A stretch of 64,000 bases of DNA from contig JAKSZP010017381.1 of assembly GCA_022478985.1 (NCBI GenBank), forward strand, positions 44,348 through 108,347. Reading direction: 5' to 3'. Each line of letters starts with the position of its first letter. Positions within the stretch are counted from its first letter, which is position 1. The DNA is from Massospora cicadina (taxonomy: Eukaryota; Entomophthoromycota; Entomophthoromycetes; Entomophthorales; Entomophthoraceae). Made by a program: the position numbers and the translations under genes. Shown here one piece after another: positions 33,707-44,331 of this stretch. The notes beneath the pieces are model-generated. The model had not been told where the DNA came from, searched no databases, and saw only the letters and a list, made by a program, of their open reading frames with translations.

Positions 33707-34069
33707 CACCTTAGGTGCGAGGGGGTGGGCCCCCAGGACCACCAGCCTCTTCTATGTCCCCACGGGCTTTCACAGCAGCGTGGGTCTTAGCAGCAACACT
33801 ATTGGAGTTTTTGTTGATTTTTGTGGAAAGAGTTGCATTGGCTTTGGCCTTCACTTTTTGTTTTCCCAATGTCAGATGAATTTTTTGCGGTGCGGATGAG
33901 TTCGGTGCACCGTCAAGCAGTTCAAAAATTTTTTTTCAGTTGTGATAGGTCCCAAGTCAGTTTTGACTGGAGCTTGGGTGCAACGATTGGGTGAGATCAA
34001 ATCTCCCATCAGATCCTCAGATTGAGTGGCCCACTTGGCATGGGCTTCCCAATCTGATTGGATGATGGA

Positions 34070-35127
34070 TTACTGAGTTGCTTCCACCATGAAGGTCTCC
34101 ATGTCCTCCTGGCATTGTGAGTGTGGGATAGTGGTGGTGGCCTTGGCCGCTTCCTTGGCCGCGGCCCTATGGGCCTGCTTGGCCTTCTTCCACTCCTGCG
34201 GGGAGATAGGCTTTACCAATAGGTAGCAGCCTTGTGCTCCCCACGGGAAAGCCTCCTTGGTGCTTGCAGTTGGTTTGTAGTGCGCCTCTCTGTTGGCCAT
34301 GGCTGCTGAGGGGTGCTCTTGGAATGTGATGCCCTCCTTGATGGGGCATGCGTGCGCCTTATGGCTGAACGCATCACAGTGGGTGCAAATGGGGGGCGCG
34401 CTGTCCACAGTCACCCAGAATGGGTGGGTGGTATGCCCTGCAATATCAATAAAAGTGGAGTGCGGGATCTGGGTTAGGTCCTTCGCAATCTCCTCAGTTG
34501 GGGTCAGAACTGCGATGGCTTTGCTGGTGCACAGGTGTGGCATCAGTGTGAAGCGTTGCATTTTGAAAGATTGTATTTCGTTGTATACGGCAAGACCATC
34601 TTTTAGGTGTTGTTCCAAAATGTCACATTTTACCGTAATAGGCAAAAAGTCAAACGTGAGGAAAATTTGGTTTGATTTTGTCCATCTGGTGCATTTGGTT
34701 TTGATGACCCATTGCCCTTCAGGGAGGTTGACCACTATGTGCACCACTGCAGCCTCATCTGCTGCCATTTTGCTTTCAAAACCTAGGTCCAGCCAACCAC
34801 GTGACATGGAGTGAGGTGCAACGTACACCATGGTTGGGAAAACTTTGTGTACATCTTCACAAAATTTTTCCCATAAGGCCAATTTTTGGATGTCCAGATA
34901 CACACGGACTCCAAATTCCACTGACAAAAGTGGCTGGGAGTGTGGCGTGTTGATGTACTGGTTGCATCGTGCTTGCCATGCAAGTATCTCCGGGGAAATA
35001 GTGACCGCCAGTTTCTTAGTATTTTTGTCAATTCTGTCAGATTCACCGGGGCATTTTTAAACGTTGGAGGCCGTGGGCCTTCCACCTGCTCCTCTTACCT
35101 TGCTTGCCCAACTGCTCCCTGACATGG
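34070..35127 (-). pseudogene. LINE-A1 ORF1 with zinc knuckle
   Basis: It probably begins at ATG 35125 (MSGSSWASKVRGAGGRPTAS). A TAA stop comes shortly after (ASNV-stop), then the frame stays open to 34070, including a 285-codon stretch. The knuckle CTHCDAFSHKAHAC (CX2CX4HX4C) lies near 34345-34390. Downstream is an Ala/Lys-rich basic segment (KKAKQAHRAAAKEAAKA). ORF1 proteins of this kind coat the element RNA. A2 has a stop at the same codon, but TGA. Confidence 0.8.
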
Positions 35128-35234
35128 GCGCAGACTAATCTCCTCTGTAAGCTTATTAAACTAGATTCAGTCTTGAAATGAATAGGTTGCAATAGTGATT
35201 ACAACGAGAAAGAAAAAGACTGGCTACTATTATT

Positions 35235-37060
35235 TGCCATCCTTTACTTTAATCAATTGATCTGCAATTTGGTGTTAGCTTGATAATATCCAGTAGAGGT
35301 CTTGAAAGTTTAGTATGTATATATGTATTTTTTAAAACATAATAGCTTTATCTTATAAATGCCACCTAAACAGGTTCAATAAACTAGTCTTTGTATATTT
35401 GTATATATAATGAAAGTAAATGAGATATAAAATAGGTTATGTTCATTAAGGTTTATCAGCATAAACTATAACTGAATTTTAGTGAGCCTTTTATTATAGC
35501 TATTTCATCATTATAAAATCAATCATATTTAATTTATTTTATTGAAAAAATATTTAGACTTATACAGACAATAATAGTGAACAAACATATTTTTCAAACT
35601 TTAAAAATGAAATAAAGCATGATTATTTTAAGCGGATAAAAATTTTATCTACTAATACAGCCACGTGGGAGATATAAAGACAAGCCAGCTATTTACATGA
35701 CAGATCTATCATAATGCTGTTTCTTGGAGGTGATTATGTAGAGCACAAGCTTGCAAACTATAGCAGTATCACAAGCTCACTGATTATTATTATGTTTACT
35801 ATATTTCTAAGTAAGTCTGATTTTTTACCTAGCTGATTACCATATAGAGTTGAAGAGACCTGCTTGCTTAAATCAAGTGTCACTCAGGGTCTAAATTGCT
35901 ATTGCATTTATTGGTGTCATTAAACATATGAGCTATTTTTATGGTCACACTTCAGGTGTGAGAAATGTGCTTACTCAGTGCATTTATCTTTTAGTTTTGC
36001 TTCCATGCTAATACCTTTCTGAATGCGGCCATTGCATTTAACTTGAAGATTATATATCTTCATGAAAGAATCCCTTCAAAATCTCTTGGTCCATTTCAAT
36101 ATGTAGTCCCATTAAGTGTTGCTTTAGTTATAGACTTGTTCCTTTAAATAAGAACTTAATTTCATATACTAATTATACTAGTGATGAATGATTATAACAA
36201 AGAATTGAATAGGCTTTGTGCGTTAATACCTAATCATCCTTCAAAGGAGACTTTAAAAGTGATAATGCTTATCTAATCAACTATCCAGTATTATTATATT
36301 GCTTCATCATGCCAATAATTCTTATGCTCAAGCTATACTTGACAAAAATTATGTATGATCTATCTGAAGACCCAGAAAGACAGCCCCTTTTATCAGCAGT
36401 ACAAGATTCTCTCTCAAGGACATTAAGATTCAGAGTATAAGTTAAGTACTACTAGGTTACTGATGCTTATAGTTCTATATCCATTAGCTTGCTTTCTGTG
36501 TCATATGGGAACTACAGTATTTAGCTCTAGTGTATTCTCCAACAAGTATAAAAATATATTTGGTTTCTGGGAATTTATTGGTTTTAACATAAAAGGCACT
36601 GTAGATTTTTATATGCTTTATCTATGATCCATATATTCAAGAATATTGAAATCCACCTAATCAGACTGTATCCCATGAGGCATATATACAGGATGAGTTA
36701 TAGTACACTAGGCAGATGCCTATTAGACCTACAGAAGATCACACTACGGTTTTTCAAAGGTTTTAAAGTCAGATATATCTAGTTTTGAACAATCTAACTC
36801 AGCTCAATATAGATCAACTGCCATAACCTATAGCCTACCAAACAACAAGAAAAGGCCTCAGAAAAGAAATCTTAAGCTAAGAAATCAGTTAGATTTGACA
36901 TGGATTCAACAAGATTTTATATTGCTCCAAAACTGATCCCTGGGGCAAGGAGCCCTGATGAACATAGAAGAGAGACATGACATATAACTGATCAACACCT
37001 TGATATAAGAAAGCAGTATAAACTTAGATAAGTGAGCATGTATTAAAGTTTTAGTGCTTC
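35235..37060. other. AT-rich stretch, no gene supported
   Basis: One stop-to-stop frame of about 68 codons at roughly 36235-36440 (plus) contains a hydrophobic run and then DPERQPLLSAVQDSLSRTLR, which looks more protein-like than its surroundings. It has no start near its beginning and no recognised motif. Nothing else stands out. Confidence 0.3.
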
Positions 37061-37061
37061 T

Positions 37062-37118
37062 TTTTTTAGTACTAGTGGCGCCCAACCCAAAAGAAGGAGC
37101 CGCCATTCAAGGGTTTAT
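37062..37118 (-). mobile_element. R3 retroposon, 3'-end fragment
   Basis: On the minus strand, ggcggctccttcttttgggt, then tgggcgccactagtactaaa and a run of A. A short repeat, tgcttct, appears on both sides. This copy has the motif in its least altered form. Confidence 0.55.
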
Positions 37119-37243
37119 TGCTTCTTCTTATTACTAACTTTAAATAATTAATTTTTATATCTTGCTTTTCTTTCTCGTAACAATCACTTTAGTTACTATG
37201 ATTTGATTTGAACAGCAAATTTGGATAATCACACACAGGAAAG

Positions 37244-38300
37244 ATGGGCGACTTTTTTAGCAAAAATAATACAACATGGGCGAGCGTCATGGCAAGTGGT
37301 GCGCTTAATGGTGCAACTAAGGGCAAGAAACGCCCTGGAGGGGGACCAGGAACCCAATCTGCAAAGAAATCGCAAACTCAGACACCATCTGGGTTTATGG
37401 TATTTACTGTAAAGCACGCGCAATACATGTAAATTCAATTCAACCAACCTTTGTCAAAGGTGGAACATGGGATCAGACTCTTCCTTGGGGATGAGTCACC
37501 AACCCTGTGGGAGAAAACATGTGAGGCACAGCCCTCACTTTCCCTCACGCGGTGTATATAGCCACCAACAACATGGGCCACAGCTGGATTGATATTGGTT
37601 TTGAAACAGCTGATGAAGCCGATGCTGCAGCAAAAATCTGCATGGAAATTGCCCTCCCTGAGGGCAAAAAAATTGTGTGCACCGCGCGCACCAGATGGAA
37701 CAAAGCAAAAACTTTGTTCATCTCCTTTGACTCGCTCCCACCAACCTTCCTCATAAGGTAATTGAGGAGGAGCTCTGCAAAGGTCTTGTGGCCCACGGAG
37801 AAATCCAACAACTTGAATTACAGCGATTTTGCTAAATGCCTGACCTGTGCACGGGCAAAGCTATCGCTGTAATCAACCCCTTCCCAGAAGTGGAAGAGGA
37901 TTTATCCAGAATTCCCCACACAGCAGAATTTCACTTTGCAGATGGGGGCCAGTTGGCTGCATTCTGAGTTACACTGGAACGCGCACTACCCATTTGCAAC
38001 TACTGTGGCTCACTGGTCCACAAGGAACATGCATGCCCTGTAAAAGAGGGCTTAATGGAAAATGATTTTTGTGAGAAGCTATGGACGAAGATAATAAAAA
38101 ATTCGCCAAAATGACTGATGGCCACCACCCATTACGCTGGGGTGAAGATACACTATACTCCATCGTGGACCCAGTTACAAGTGAACAGTGTAAAGCAGCA
38201 CAAAAAGCCCGCAAGAGAGCAGCAGCTGAAGCGGCGGCACACGCGGAATCTGACATTAACCATGGACATATTCAGGAGGATATTTCAGATATTCACTAAA
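37244..38300 (+). pseudogene. LINE-B ORF1 with zinc knuckle
   Basis: It starts MGDFFSKNNTTWASVMASGA at 37244 and breaks at 37430. It continues in other frames with WIDIGFETADEADAAAKICM (37576-37640) and a knuckle, CNYCGSLVHKEHAC, near 37995-38040, followed by a basic Ala-rich end (KARKRAAAEAAAHAE, about 38200-38250). Layout matches ORF1 of the A copies. At least four frame changes. Confidence 0.75.
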
Positions 38301-38644
38301 CCAACCAATTAGAAAAATATGCCCAGGTCGAAAATTTTCACAGTAACCAGACTGAGCCACAAAGCGTCATCAGTCATGCACATACTGAGGAACAATGCAA
38401 CAAAGTTGAACCTCAAAAATATAAAATCCAATCAACAACCCGCATCAAATCAACATGAGACCTGTGCAGGAAAAGTTGATGCAAATGCAAAAAACCGCAA
38501 TTTTCTTGAATCATTGGGTCAGATCAAGGGAACCAACAATGGCAGTGAAAGAGTTGGAGTACAGACGCGGAGCATGGCCAAAATGAGCTGCAGTGGGATA
38601 GGACCAGAGGGTCCTCCCAACCGCTCCTGAGGCGCCACGGGCAC

Positions 38645-41600
38645 CTCAGTGTCAATAGGGACGTTAAATATCGCGGGAGCCAGGGCTCATACGTCCCAAG
38701 CCAAAAGCTGGCATTCCTGCAAAAACCTCTTGTAGACATCTTGGCCATCCAAGAAACCCACTGCCTACAAGGGGAAGAAGAATCTTGGTCAACTAGGGTC
38801 GCACCATCACAATCAGTATGGACATCTCATTGTGGGGTGATAGTCCAAAACAACAAAAAATTTAAAATTACAAATTCATCATCACACTTGCACGGTTGAG
38901 TCCTGGTAGCAACAATCACATGCCAAGATGAAATAATTTTTTTTAGCATGTATCTATGCACCATGCACTGCAACCAAGAGAAAATTTTTTTTGAGAAAAT
39001 TTATACCCTCACTCTCCCACCAGATATCATCATGTTAGGCGATTTCAACTGCTGGGATAACCCCAATACAGATTGATGGCCTAATCCCAGGGGATACCCA
39101 CCTGGACACATTGAATATCGCACAATGAAGGCATCTCTTAGCTTACAGGATGCTCTTCCTCCCAATTCACCAATCCTTCCCCATATGACAAGACCCAACA
39201 TACGTGAGGGACTGCTCATATCAATGAGTCATATTGACCACATCCTCATCCCACAATCCCACCACTCAATAATCTCTAAATTTACAACAAAAAAGATCAA
39301 TTTTTCTGATCAACGATTATTTATGGTGCAGTTAGCACCAACCCAATCCCACACACAGGTGTCTCCTTGGAGAAAGCTTCACCCAGAATTATAAGATTGC
39401 TTGAGATATCTGACTGGGTTGAAAACAAGGCTACAAACCCAGAATTCACAGCCCCATTCACTTCAGATCCCATTAGAACATGGGAGAATTTCAAAAAAGA
39501 TTTAATCAACAAAACCTGACATATTGCATCATGCAAGTACACCGCGGACACAGCCACAATCAAGCGTACCTTGGCAGAACTAGACCACCTGGAAATAAAT
39601 ACTCTGAAATCTGGCTATAGCCCTAATTGGGGACGCAAATGGGCAGAAATTTCAGCCCAACTTAACAATCTCATCTTTGAACACCAACACAGAATCAAAG
39701 TATTGAACAAAGGTAAGTTCATAAAGGAAGGCGAAACCTGTTTGACATACTTTTTCTGCCAATTTCACTCCCGCGGAAACCAGCCCACGTGCACACAGGT
39801 CCACAATACCAACAGCACTGTGGCAACTGACCCTGAGGAGGTCAAGGCGGAAGTACACCGCTATTACACCAAATTATATCGCAATATGCCAACAGATCCA
39901 CAAAAAATTAAAGCATTTATTCAAACTGCCAAGATACAAAGTACACCACCAAATTACAATATACTATCCCTTATCACACAGGAGGAGCTTTGGGAAACAA
40001 TTCGCGGTGCACCACGTAGGAAATGCCCAGGGCCTGATGGGATACCCTACGAATTTTACAAAAAATATTTTCAACAAAAATGCCCTCTCCTATTGGCGTC
40101 AATGAACCAGAGTTTGTTGGAAACACGCCTATTACCAGGAGGCCATGAATCCTACGTTATAACCTTGTATAAAAAGGGTGACAAGTTGGACCTGGCAACT
40201 GGCGCCCAATTGCACTCTCCAACACTGACACAAAAATTCTAACAAAAAGTCTAGCCTCTAGATTAGGCGCAATTGCATCTGACGTCCTATCACCCAACCA
40301 GTTTGGGTTTATACCAGGGCGTTCAATATGGAACAACATTCACCCTGTTGCAAATATTTGCCAATCCAAAGCAACTGGTGCCCTGGTCTTCTTGGATCAG
40401 GAAAAGGCGTATGACCGTGTTAGCTGGCCATACCTAAAAGAATGTCTACATGCCTTCAAACTCCCACCAAGATTCATAAAATGGGCGATGCTCCTAACAG
40501 AATCTGCAACCATGGCTGTATGCGGCCCTGGATTCCTAACAAACAAGATAAGATTAAACCACACAGAGGGCTCAAACAAGGGGATCCCCTCAGCCCACTG
40601 CTATATAATTTCAGCTTTGACCTGCTCCTCCGAGTAACTGACTCACGTCTCATGGGGATAACCGCATAAGGACAACCAACAGTCAAAATACTAGCCTTTG
40701 CAGATGACTGCATAGCAGGTGTAGCAAACAATGAAGATGCCTGACAGCTGGAACACACTCTAGAGGAATACTCCAAGGTGAGCAATGCATCGCTCAACAA
40801 AAGGAAGACAGAAATCATCCTTTTAGGCAAATACACAAACAATTGGGCCACAACATCAGAACCTCACACCAACACTCAAAGAAAAAACCCAATTATTTTA
40901 CCCTTTGCAACACCTTCCACCACCACTCCTGTCTGACACCTTGGAATCTGGCTAGAATCAGGGGGATATGCTAATGAGACAATGGAAAGTAACCTGTTAC
41001 AACGGGTATCCAAACGCGTCGCCTCCCTCAAGGGAAGAACCCCAGGATTAACAGGACGAGTTACAGTTGCTAACTCGCTCATCCTCCCAATACTGTGGTA
41101 CCAGGCCCATGCGATAGCCTTCTCACCTACCTTTATAACCTCAATTCGCGCGCTTATCCAGGGCTGGCTGTGGCCTGGCTCTCACCCTCCTATACGGATG
41201 GAAACACTATTTGGCCCACGCTCAAGCGGAGGCATGGGACTAACAGATTTTGAGAGCCATGCCAATCACATCCTAGGTACCTGGATAAAGGAAATCCTTG
41301 CTCCAGACCTCCCGCAACAACATTGGTCCAGAGCAGCAAGGACTATATTTGCACAGGCGCTCAAATTAACAAACCCACATAGTCCACTCAGACTACTTTC
41401 ATACCTTGCCAAGCACCCTACTGCAACGGGTCCACATGGAACCTCCCCTCATTTTAAACATATCCTCCAAACTATCCGCCATATGGGATGGACCATAGAG
41501 AACATGGGTACTATACAGGGAAGGGGACGACCCAGCCCCCAATTCAAATTAAGAAACCCAGAAAACCACCCCCAGAGGGATATGCTCGCAACAACCCCAA

Positions 41601-42290
41601 GCATAGCTAGGATAGAATGCCTAGATATGCTGGACATTCCCTATGATTTAACCACACAGAAAGCAATGTGGAAAATGACACACCACCCACTTCTACAACC
41701 AAGGATAAGATCAAACGCCTGGCGCTGTTTGAGAAGGACCTATAGGATGGCGGACCGCTCCAACTCCCTCCACAAAACATGTGCAGTATGTGGAGGGAGG
41801 GATCCCTACATCACCGCCTAGAAACATGACCCCCAACCAAAGCTATATGGCAGGAATTCGCACGCCTGCTCAAGATTCAAAATGAACAGGAATTCTCGAT
41901 ATCAAAGAGTATCTTTGTGCTCTAGATTGAGTCACCAAACCCATCTACACTCCGCTCCCTAATAATACCCATTGCAATGTGGACAATACACATAATTGCA
42001 TTAGATGCATTCAAGGGCACGGTCCCAACCATTCATGGGATTATTAACAGATTCCATGTCCACTTACTAGAGCACTTCCAAGCCTGGCTCTATGGATATA
42101 TGAGACCAAGACAAAAAGCGCTCATAGAATCATGGTTCCCACTCTGGTTCCTCCACACAGACCCTTTCCTTCACACCTGCTCCATAGCAGGGGAAACCCC
42201 TCAGAGTAGTGCACCAACCCCCCCCATACCTGGCAGTCCCGCTGGCAACAGGGGTAACTTGAGTACCCTGGGGTGCCCAATTTTTTATAT
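38645..42290 (+). pseudogene. LINE-B ORF2 (endonuclease, reverse transcriptase, CCHC)
   Basis: Endonuclease: GTLNIAGARA near 38660-38690, DILAIQETHCLQG (Glu) near 38725-38770, and an intact GDFNCW at about 39040-39057. The last motif reads SDQ instead of SDH near 39306-39316, losing the catalytic His. RT: 39571-40242 with RKCPGPDGIPYEFYKKYF, then DQEKAYDRVSW, GLKQGDPLSPLLYNFSFD and AFADDCIAG, with FADD at 40697-40708. The 279-codon frame 40982-41821 covers the post-RT region and ends at the C-terminal CAVCGG finger. Unlike A1/A2, there is no base lost after DRVSW. Confidence 0.88.
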
Positions 42291-42463
42291 TTCTTAGTTA
42301 TTCTCTTAGTTTCACATATATTGGTAATGTCTGTCCCCTGGTCAGCTTACCTCAGTTAAATAAATTTTTTTATATCTTTTGATTTATACATGTAATTTTA
42401 AGAAAAATCTTTTATTTTATTTTTCAACCTTTTGAAAAAAACCATAAAGAGTTAACTTATTTG

Positions 42464-42570
42464 CAGGTGTTTCATCTTCCAAGTGCAGGTTTTGAGTTCA
42501 AAACCTGTACTGGCTAGAAACTATTCTTGGGTTAGTATTTGTCTCAAGGTCATTTCACCTCAATAAAATT
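42464..42570 (+). mobile_element. S2 short retroposon, diverged or truncated head
   Basis: It keeps the hairpin segment agtgcaggttttgagttcaa and a tail reading gtctcaaggtcatttcacct. The gggtgg head is not clear and the flanking repeat is weak (cttatttg on both sides). Confidence 0.6.
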
Positions 42571-42917
42571 TTATACAGGGTTTTATCTTATTTGAAAAAT
42601 TCATGATGTTTTCTGCTCACTTTTTCTTTTGGACTTGTACTTTTACTTAAGGAATAGGATGCTAAAATTTATAATATTGCTATTGGCCTATTTTACTCTT
42701 CACATTTTTAAGGCTTTATAGGAATAATCCAGGTAATGGACAATAATCACTTTTAAGAACACTGAAAAACTAATATAATTCAGAAAATTATAAATATTTA
42801 ATTTATTACATCACTTTTAGAAAAACTTTTCTTTCTCGTTGCAATCACTATTGCAACCTATTCAATTCAAGACTGAATCTAGTTTGATAATCTCACAGAG
42901 GAGATTAGTCTGCGCCC

Positions 42918-43960
42918 ATGTCAGGGAGCAGTTGGGCAAGCAAGGTAAGAAGAGCAGGTGTAAGGCCCACGGCCTCCAACGTTTGAAAACGCCCTGGAGA
43001 ATCCGGCGGAATTGACAAAAATACTAAGAAACTGGCGGTCACTATTTCCCCGGAGATACTTGCATGGCAAGCATGATGCAACCAGTACATCAACACGCCA
43101 CACTCCCAGCCACTTTCATCGGTGGAATTCAGAGTCCACATGTTTCTGGACATCCAAAAAACGGCCTTATGGGAAAAATTTTGTGACGATGTACACACAA
43201 TTTTCCTGACCGCGGTGTACGTTGCACCTCACTCCATGTCACGCAGTTGGCTGGACCTAGGTTTTGAAAGCAAAATGGCAGCAGACGAGGCTGCAGCGGT
43301 GCGCGTAGTGGTCAACCTCATTGAAGGGCAGCGGGTCATCAAAACTAAATGCACCAGATGGACAAAATCAAACCAAATTTTCCTCACGTTTTACTTTTTT
43401 CCTACTACGGTAAAATGTGACAATTTGGAACAACACCTGAAAGATGGTCTCGCTGTATACAGCAAAATACAATCTTTTGAAATGCAACGCTTCATGCTGA
43501 TGCCACACCTGTTCACTGGCAAAGCCATCACAGTTCTGACCCCAACTGAGGAGATTGTGAAGGACCTAACCCAGATCCCACACTCCACTTTTATTGATAT
43601 CGCAGGGCATACCACCCACCCATTCTGGGTGACCGTGGACAGCGCGCCCCCCATTTGAACCCACTGTGATGCATTCAGCCATAAGGCACATGCGTGCCCC
43701 ATCAAGGAGGGTGTCACATTCCAAGAGCACCCTCAGCGGCCATGGCCAGCGGAGAGGCGCACTATGAACCAACTGCTAGCACCAAGGAGGCTTTCCCGTG
43801 GGGAGCACAAGGCTGCTACCTACTGGTAAAGCCTATCTCCCCACAAGAGCGGAAGAAGGCCAAGCAGGCTCATAGGGCCGCGGCCAAGGAAGAGGCCAAA
43901 GCCACCACTACTATCCCACACTCACAACACCAGGAGGACATGGAGACCTTCATGGTGTAA
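42918..43960 (+). pseudogene. LINE-A2 ORF1 with zinc knuckle
   Basis: It starts at ATG 42918 (MSGSSWASKVRRAGVRPTAS). A TGA stop stands where A1 has TAA. The frame 43122-43658 gives the central domain (LDLGFESKMAADEAAAVRVV) and stops exactly before the knuckle, where the first Cys region reads PPI-stop-THC. The basic Ala/Lys end lies in 43694-43960. Role as in the A1 ORF1. Confidence 0.78.
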
Positions 43961-44331
43961 GCAACTTGGGAATCCATCAACCAATCAGATTGGGAAGCCT
44001 ATGCCAAGAGGGCCACTCAATCTGAAGATCCAATGGGAGATTTGATCTCACCCAATTGTTGCACCCAAGCTCTGATTGAAACCAACTTGGGACCCATTTA
44101 TATGAAATTTTTTTGACCCACTCAATGGTGCACCAAACTCACCCGCACTGCAAAAAATTCATCCGACGTCAGGAAAACAAAAGTGAAGGCTAAAGCCAAT
44201 GTGACTCTTTCCACAAAAATCAACAAAAACTCTGATAGCATTGCTGCTAACACCCACGCTGCTGTGAAGGCCCGTGGGGATCTAGAAGAGGATAGTGGGC
44301 CTGGGTGCCCACCCCTCACACCTAAGGTGCG

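Larger units (their letters stand above)
29948..35216 (-). mobile_element. LINE-A1, full-length non-LTR retrotransposon
   Basis: 5.27 kb on the minus strand with a short 5' leader (ttttctttctcgttgtaatc), ORF1, ORF2 and an AT-rich 3' end (aataaatttaaa) without long poly(A). The 18 bp target duplication agactggatactattatt (29930-29947) and agactggctactattatt (35217-35234) differs at one base. Its sister copy is A2 (42823-48080), in the opposite orientation. Confidence 0.93.
37164..42366 (+). mobile_element. LINE-B, full-length non-LTR retrotransposon
   Basis: 5.2 kb, with the 5' end gcttttctttctcgtaacaa close to that of A1 and A2, and the same gene order. Target duplication tttttatatctt lies at 37152-37163 and about 42367-42378 (12 bp; the exact edge is blurred by T runs). 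The 3' end, gtctgtcccctggtcagctt then acctcagttaaataaa, resembles the S1/S2 tails. It is a relative of A, not a copy; protein identity by eye is perhaps half to two thirds in RT. Confidence 0.9.

Noticed and set aside
32372..35122. Plus-strand frames opposite LINE-A1 (for example 34293-34814, 173 codons)
   Set aside because: They are antisense shadows of ORF1/ORF2. Their residues show no motif, and mirrored frames appear on the other strand in A2.
37070..37100. tggcgcccaaccc as a retroviral-type lysine tRNA primer binding site
   Set aside because: The motif recurs at the 3' end of R3 copies that are bordered by target duplications and a run of A; no LTR lies next to it.
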